Source: ZCTH02-B3 sp036563895
GTDB taxonomy: Bacteria; Bacillota; Bacilli; Paenibacillales; Paenibacillaceae
Length of the DNA stretch: 6,532 nucleotides
Assembly (NCBI GenBank): GCA_036563895.1
Contig: DATCLN010000017.1
Coordinates: 1-6,532, forward strand
Reading direction: 5' to 3'
Both the position numbers and the translations under genes were made by a program. Each line of letters begins with the position of its first letter. Within the stretch, counting starts at the first letter, position 1. Positions 5,811 through 6,532 of the stretch are shown one piece after another. Below the pieces are notes generated by a model. That model did no database searches, was not told the DNA's origin, and worked only from the letters and a program-made list of their open reading frames with translations.

Positions 5811-5840
5811 ATTTTACAGGAAGCCAGGACGCCGGCGCAA
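5811..5840 (-). promoter_or_regulatory. Promoter of the Asp23 gene
   Basis: On the minus strand TTGCGC (5840-5835) is followed after 18 bases by TAAAAT (5816-5811), a good -10. The predicted start of transcription is near 5804, 25 bases before the chosen ATG. The -35 hexamer is identical to that of the yugN-like/ftsW promoter. Confidence 0.5.
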
Positions 5841-5857
5841 GGATGCTCCTCATGATG

Positions 5858-5896
5858 AAAAAAGGATGGCCCCGGGTCGCCCCGGCGGTCATCCTT
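5858..5896 (-). terminator. Terminator of ylaN, overlapping its stop codon
   Basis: On the minus strand GGATG near 5894-5890 pairs with CATCC at 5868-5864, with a GC-rich interior (two CCGG-type blocks), then six T (5863-5858) and CATCAT. The TGA stop of ylaN (5891-5889) lies inside the upstream arm. The stem has at least one mismatch. Confidence 0.7.
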
Positions 5897-6179
5897 CCGC
5901 TTTTTCCATCGCTTCGTACAAGAGCGCGAGATTCCGCTCCAGCTGTTTGACGAGGGATTTGCCTTCGGCCTCTTCCACGAGCCCCGCCCGGATGGCGAAA
6001 TCGACCACCCGCGAAAAGCCGTAGATTTGCGTGTCCAGCACTTCCTCGTAGACCGGACACTTGCGGGTTGTCAGATTCTCCATCTGCACGGAAATGAGTT
6101 GCTGGATTTTATCCATATCGTCCTTGAGCAGACGCATCACTTTTTCATGCAAAAGTTCCGTCACGCCCGACACGTTCAT
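5889..6179 (-). CDS. ylaN: YlaN family protein (DUF1507), Fur-associated iron regulator
   Basis: A 96-residue, mostly helical cytosolic protein that closely fits the YlaN family (about 93 residues in Bacillus subtilis). The hallmark segment is CPVYEEVLDTQIYGFSRVVD (41-60), preceded by LISVQMENLT (28-37) and followed by FAIRAGLVEE (61-70) and a C-terminal helix (LVKQLERNLALLYEAMEKAE). In B. subtilis and Staphylococcus aureus YlaN has been reported to bind Fur and relieve its repression when iron is scarce, and it is needed for growth under iron limitation; that role is taken from the family. The start is ATG 6179, five bases after AGGGGGAG (6192-6185). A GTG at 6185 overlaps that site and is rejected. 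In B. subtilis ylaN lies beside ftsW; here both remain within 0.7 kb but in convergent orientation with an Asp23 gene between them. Confidence 0.94.
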   Translation of the reverse strand: MNVSGVTELLHEKVMRLLKDDMDKIQQLISVQMENLTTRKCPVYEEVLDTQIYGFSRVVDFAIRAGLVEEAEGKSLVKQLERNLALLYEAMEKAEG

Positions 6180-6232
6180 GGCCACTCCCCCTATGTCTCG
6201 ACTCGTCCAAGGCCGACGATGCCGTCCCTTTC

Positions 6233-6261
6233 ATATTAGACGAAATCGGGCGCGCATACAA
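6233..6261 (-). promoter_or_regulatory. Sigma-A-like promoter of ylaN
   Basis: On the minus strand TTGTAT (6261-6256), a 17-base spacer, then TAATAT (6238-6233). The predicted start is about 6226, giving a leader near 46 bases. The extended -10 region CGTCTAATATG is the same as in the yugN-like/ftsW promoter. No clear Fur box is visible by eye. Confidence 0.5.
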
Positions 6262-6279
6262 GAACGCCGAAAGATTCCC

Positions 6280-6309
6280 AAAAAAACAAGTCCCGCCTCA
6301 AAACGGGAC
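6280..6309 (-). terminator. Terminator of the HPr-like gene
   Basis: GTCCCG and CGGGAC (6309-6304 and 6295-6290) form a perfect 6-bp stem around an 8-base loop, followed on the minus strand by TTG and a run of seven T (6286-6280). It lies 30 bases after the HPr-like stop and isolates ylaN from it. Confidence 0.8.
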
Positions 6310-6338
6310 CGTGTTCCGCGCCGATCCGCGCCTTCGGA

Positions 6339-6532
6339 TCATTCCGCCAGCCTGACGTCCAGATTGTGCTTGGCAAAGACCGCCAGCATTTCCGCTTTCG
6401 CCTGTTCGGCGTCGGGGCCGTGGATATGGAGCTCGTAGGTTTTCCCGCCGACGAGGGTGGTGAAAAGTCCCAGGATGCTTTTGACGTCGATGTACTTGTT
6501 CTCCGCCTGAAGCACAATGGACGAACGGAACT
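6339..6532 (-). CDS. HPr-family phosphocarrier-like protein, C-terminal 63 residues (partial)
   Basis: Reading leftward from the right edge, a frame open from its first codon ends at TGA 6341-6339 and gives FRSSIVLQAENKYIDVKSIL, then GLFTTLVGGKTYELHIHGPD and a C-terminal helix with tail NLDVRLAE. It aligns without gaps with HPr from about residue 29: the VKSILGL segment (16-22) matches the regulatory Ser46 site, which HPr kinase phosphorylates, and YELHIHGPDAEQA matches the third strand and last helix. The active-site His15 region is beyond the window, so I cannot tell a sugar-phosphotransferase HPr from a Crh-like protein or a divergent paralogue. The C-terminus is a few residues longer than in B. 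subtilis HPr, and LVGGK replaces the usual residues after the Ser46 helix. It has its own terminator. Confidence 0.8.
   Translation of the reverse strand, partial: FRSSIVLQAENKYIDVKSILGLFTTLVGGKTYELHIHGPDAEQAKAEMLAVFAKHNLDVRLAE

Noticed and set aside
5780..5812. Longer Asp23 protein beginning at the ATG at 5812
   Set aside because: No ribosome site, start codon falls on the predicted -10 hexamer, and the extra 11 residues are outside the family domain.
6236..6517. Minus-strand frame of 93 codons at the right end
   Set aside because: Ser/Arg/Thr-rich and out of frame with the HPr-like coding sequence; it also runs across the terminator.

Overview
The window looks like chromosomal DNA from a GC-rich, low-G+C-lineage Gram-positive bacterium (Bacillota, Bacillales, most like Paenibacillaceae). 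The reasons are a YlaN/DUF1507 protein, an Asp23/Gls24 protein, a YugN-like protein and a Bacillus-type FtsW/SpoVE together, strong GGAGG-type ribosome binding sites, and GTG/TTG starts. The taxonomic call is inference from gene content; no marker RNA gene is present.

Layout, left to right. (1) 1-~270: the right end of an insertion sequence whose transposase (ISNCY-type helix-turn-helix N-terminus, minus strand) runs off the left edge. (2) ~276-515: a 5'-truncated carboxymuconolactone decarboxylase-like gene fused to the IS edge, followed closely by a DUF3870 gene (546-938) and a terminator. (3) Minus strand: M20D amidohydrolase (3575-2400), a two-CBS-domain protein (2310-1870) with its own terminator, then a lipoprotein staphylococcal-nuclease homologue (1741-1001). 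(4) Plus strand from a promoter at ~3658: a YugN-like gene (3743-4087) and ftsW (4107-5270), ending at a long hairpin terminator shared with the convergent gene. (5) Minus strand: HPr-like phosphocarrier (C-terminal part only, 6532-6339), ylaN (6179-5889) and an Asp23/Gls24 gene (5779-5384), each with its own terminator or promoter, so probably three separate transcripts.

Most of this is ordinary core Bacillales housekeeping: cell division (FtsW), iron-linked regulation (YlaN), envelope-associated Asp23, sugar phosphotransferase or carbon control (HPr-like), peptide or acyl-amino-acid hydrolysis (M20D) and a small-ligand-sensing CBS protein. The accessory part is the IS junction at the left edge. 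The most unusual structure is a 17-bp imperfect inverted repeat that would bury the ribosome binding site and start codon of the CBS gene, together with a competing upstream hairpin. The long overlapping reading frames opposite ftsW, the amidohydrolase and the nuclease are antisense shadows typical of GC-rich DNA. I see no CRISPR array, tRNA, rRNA, toxin-antitoxin pair or defence system.
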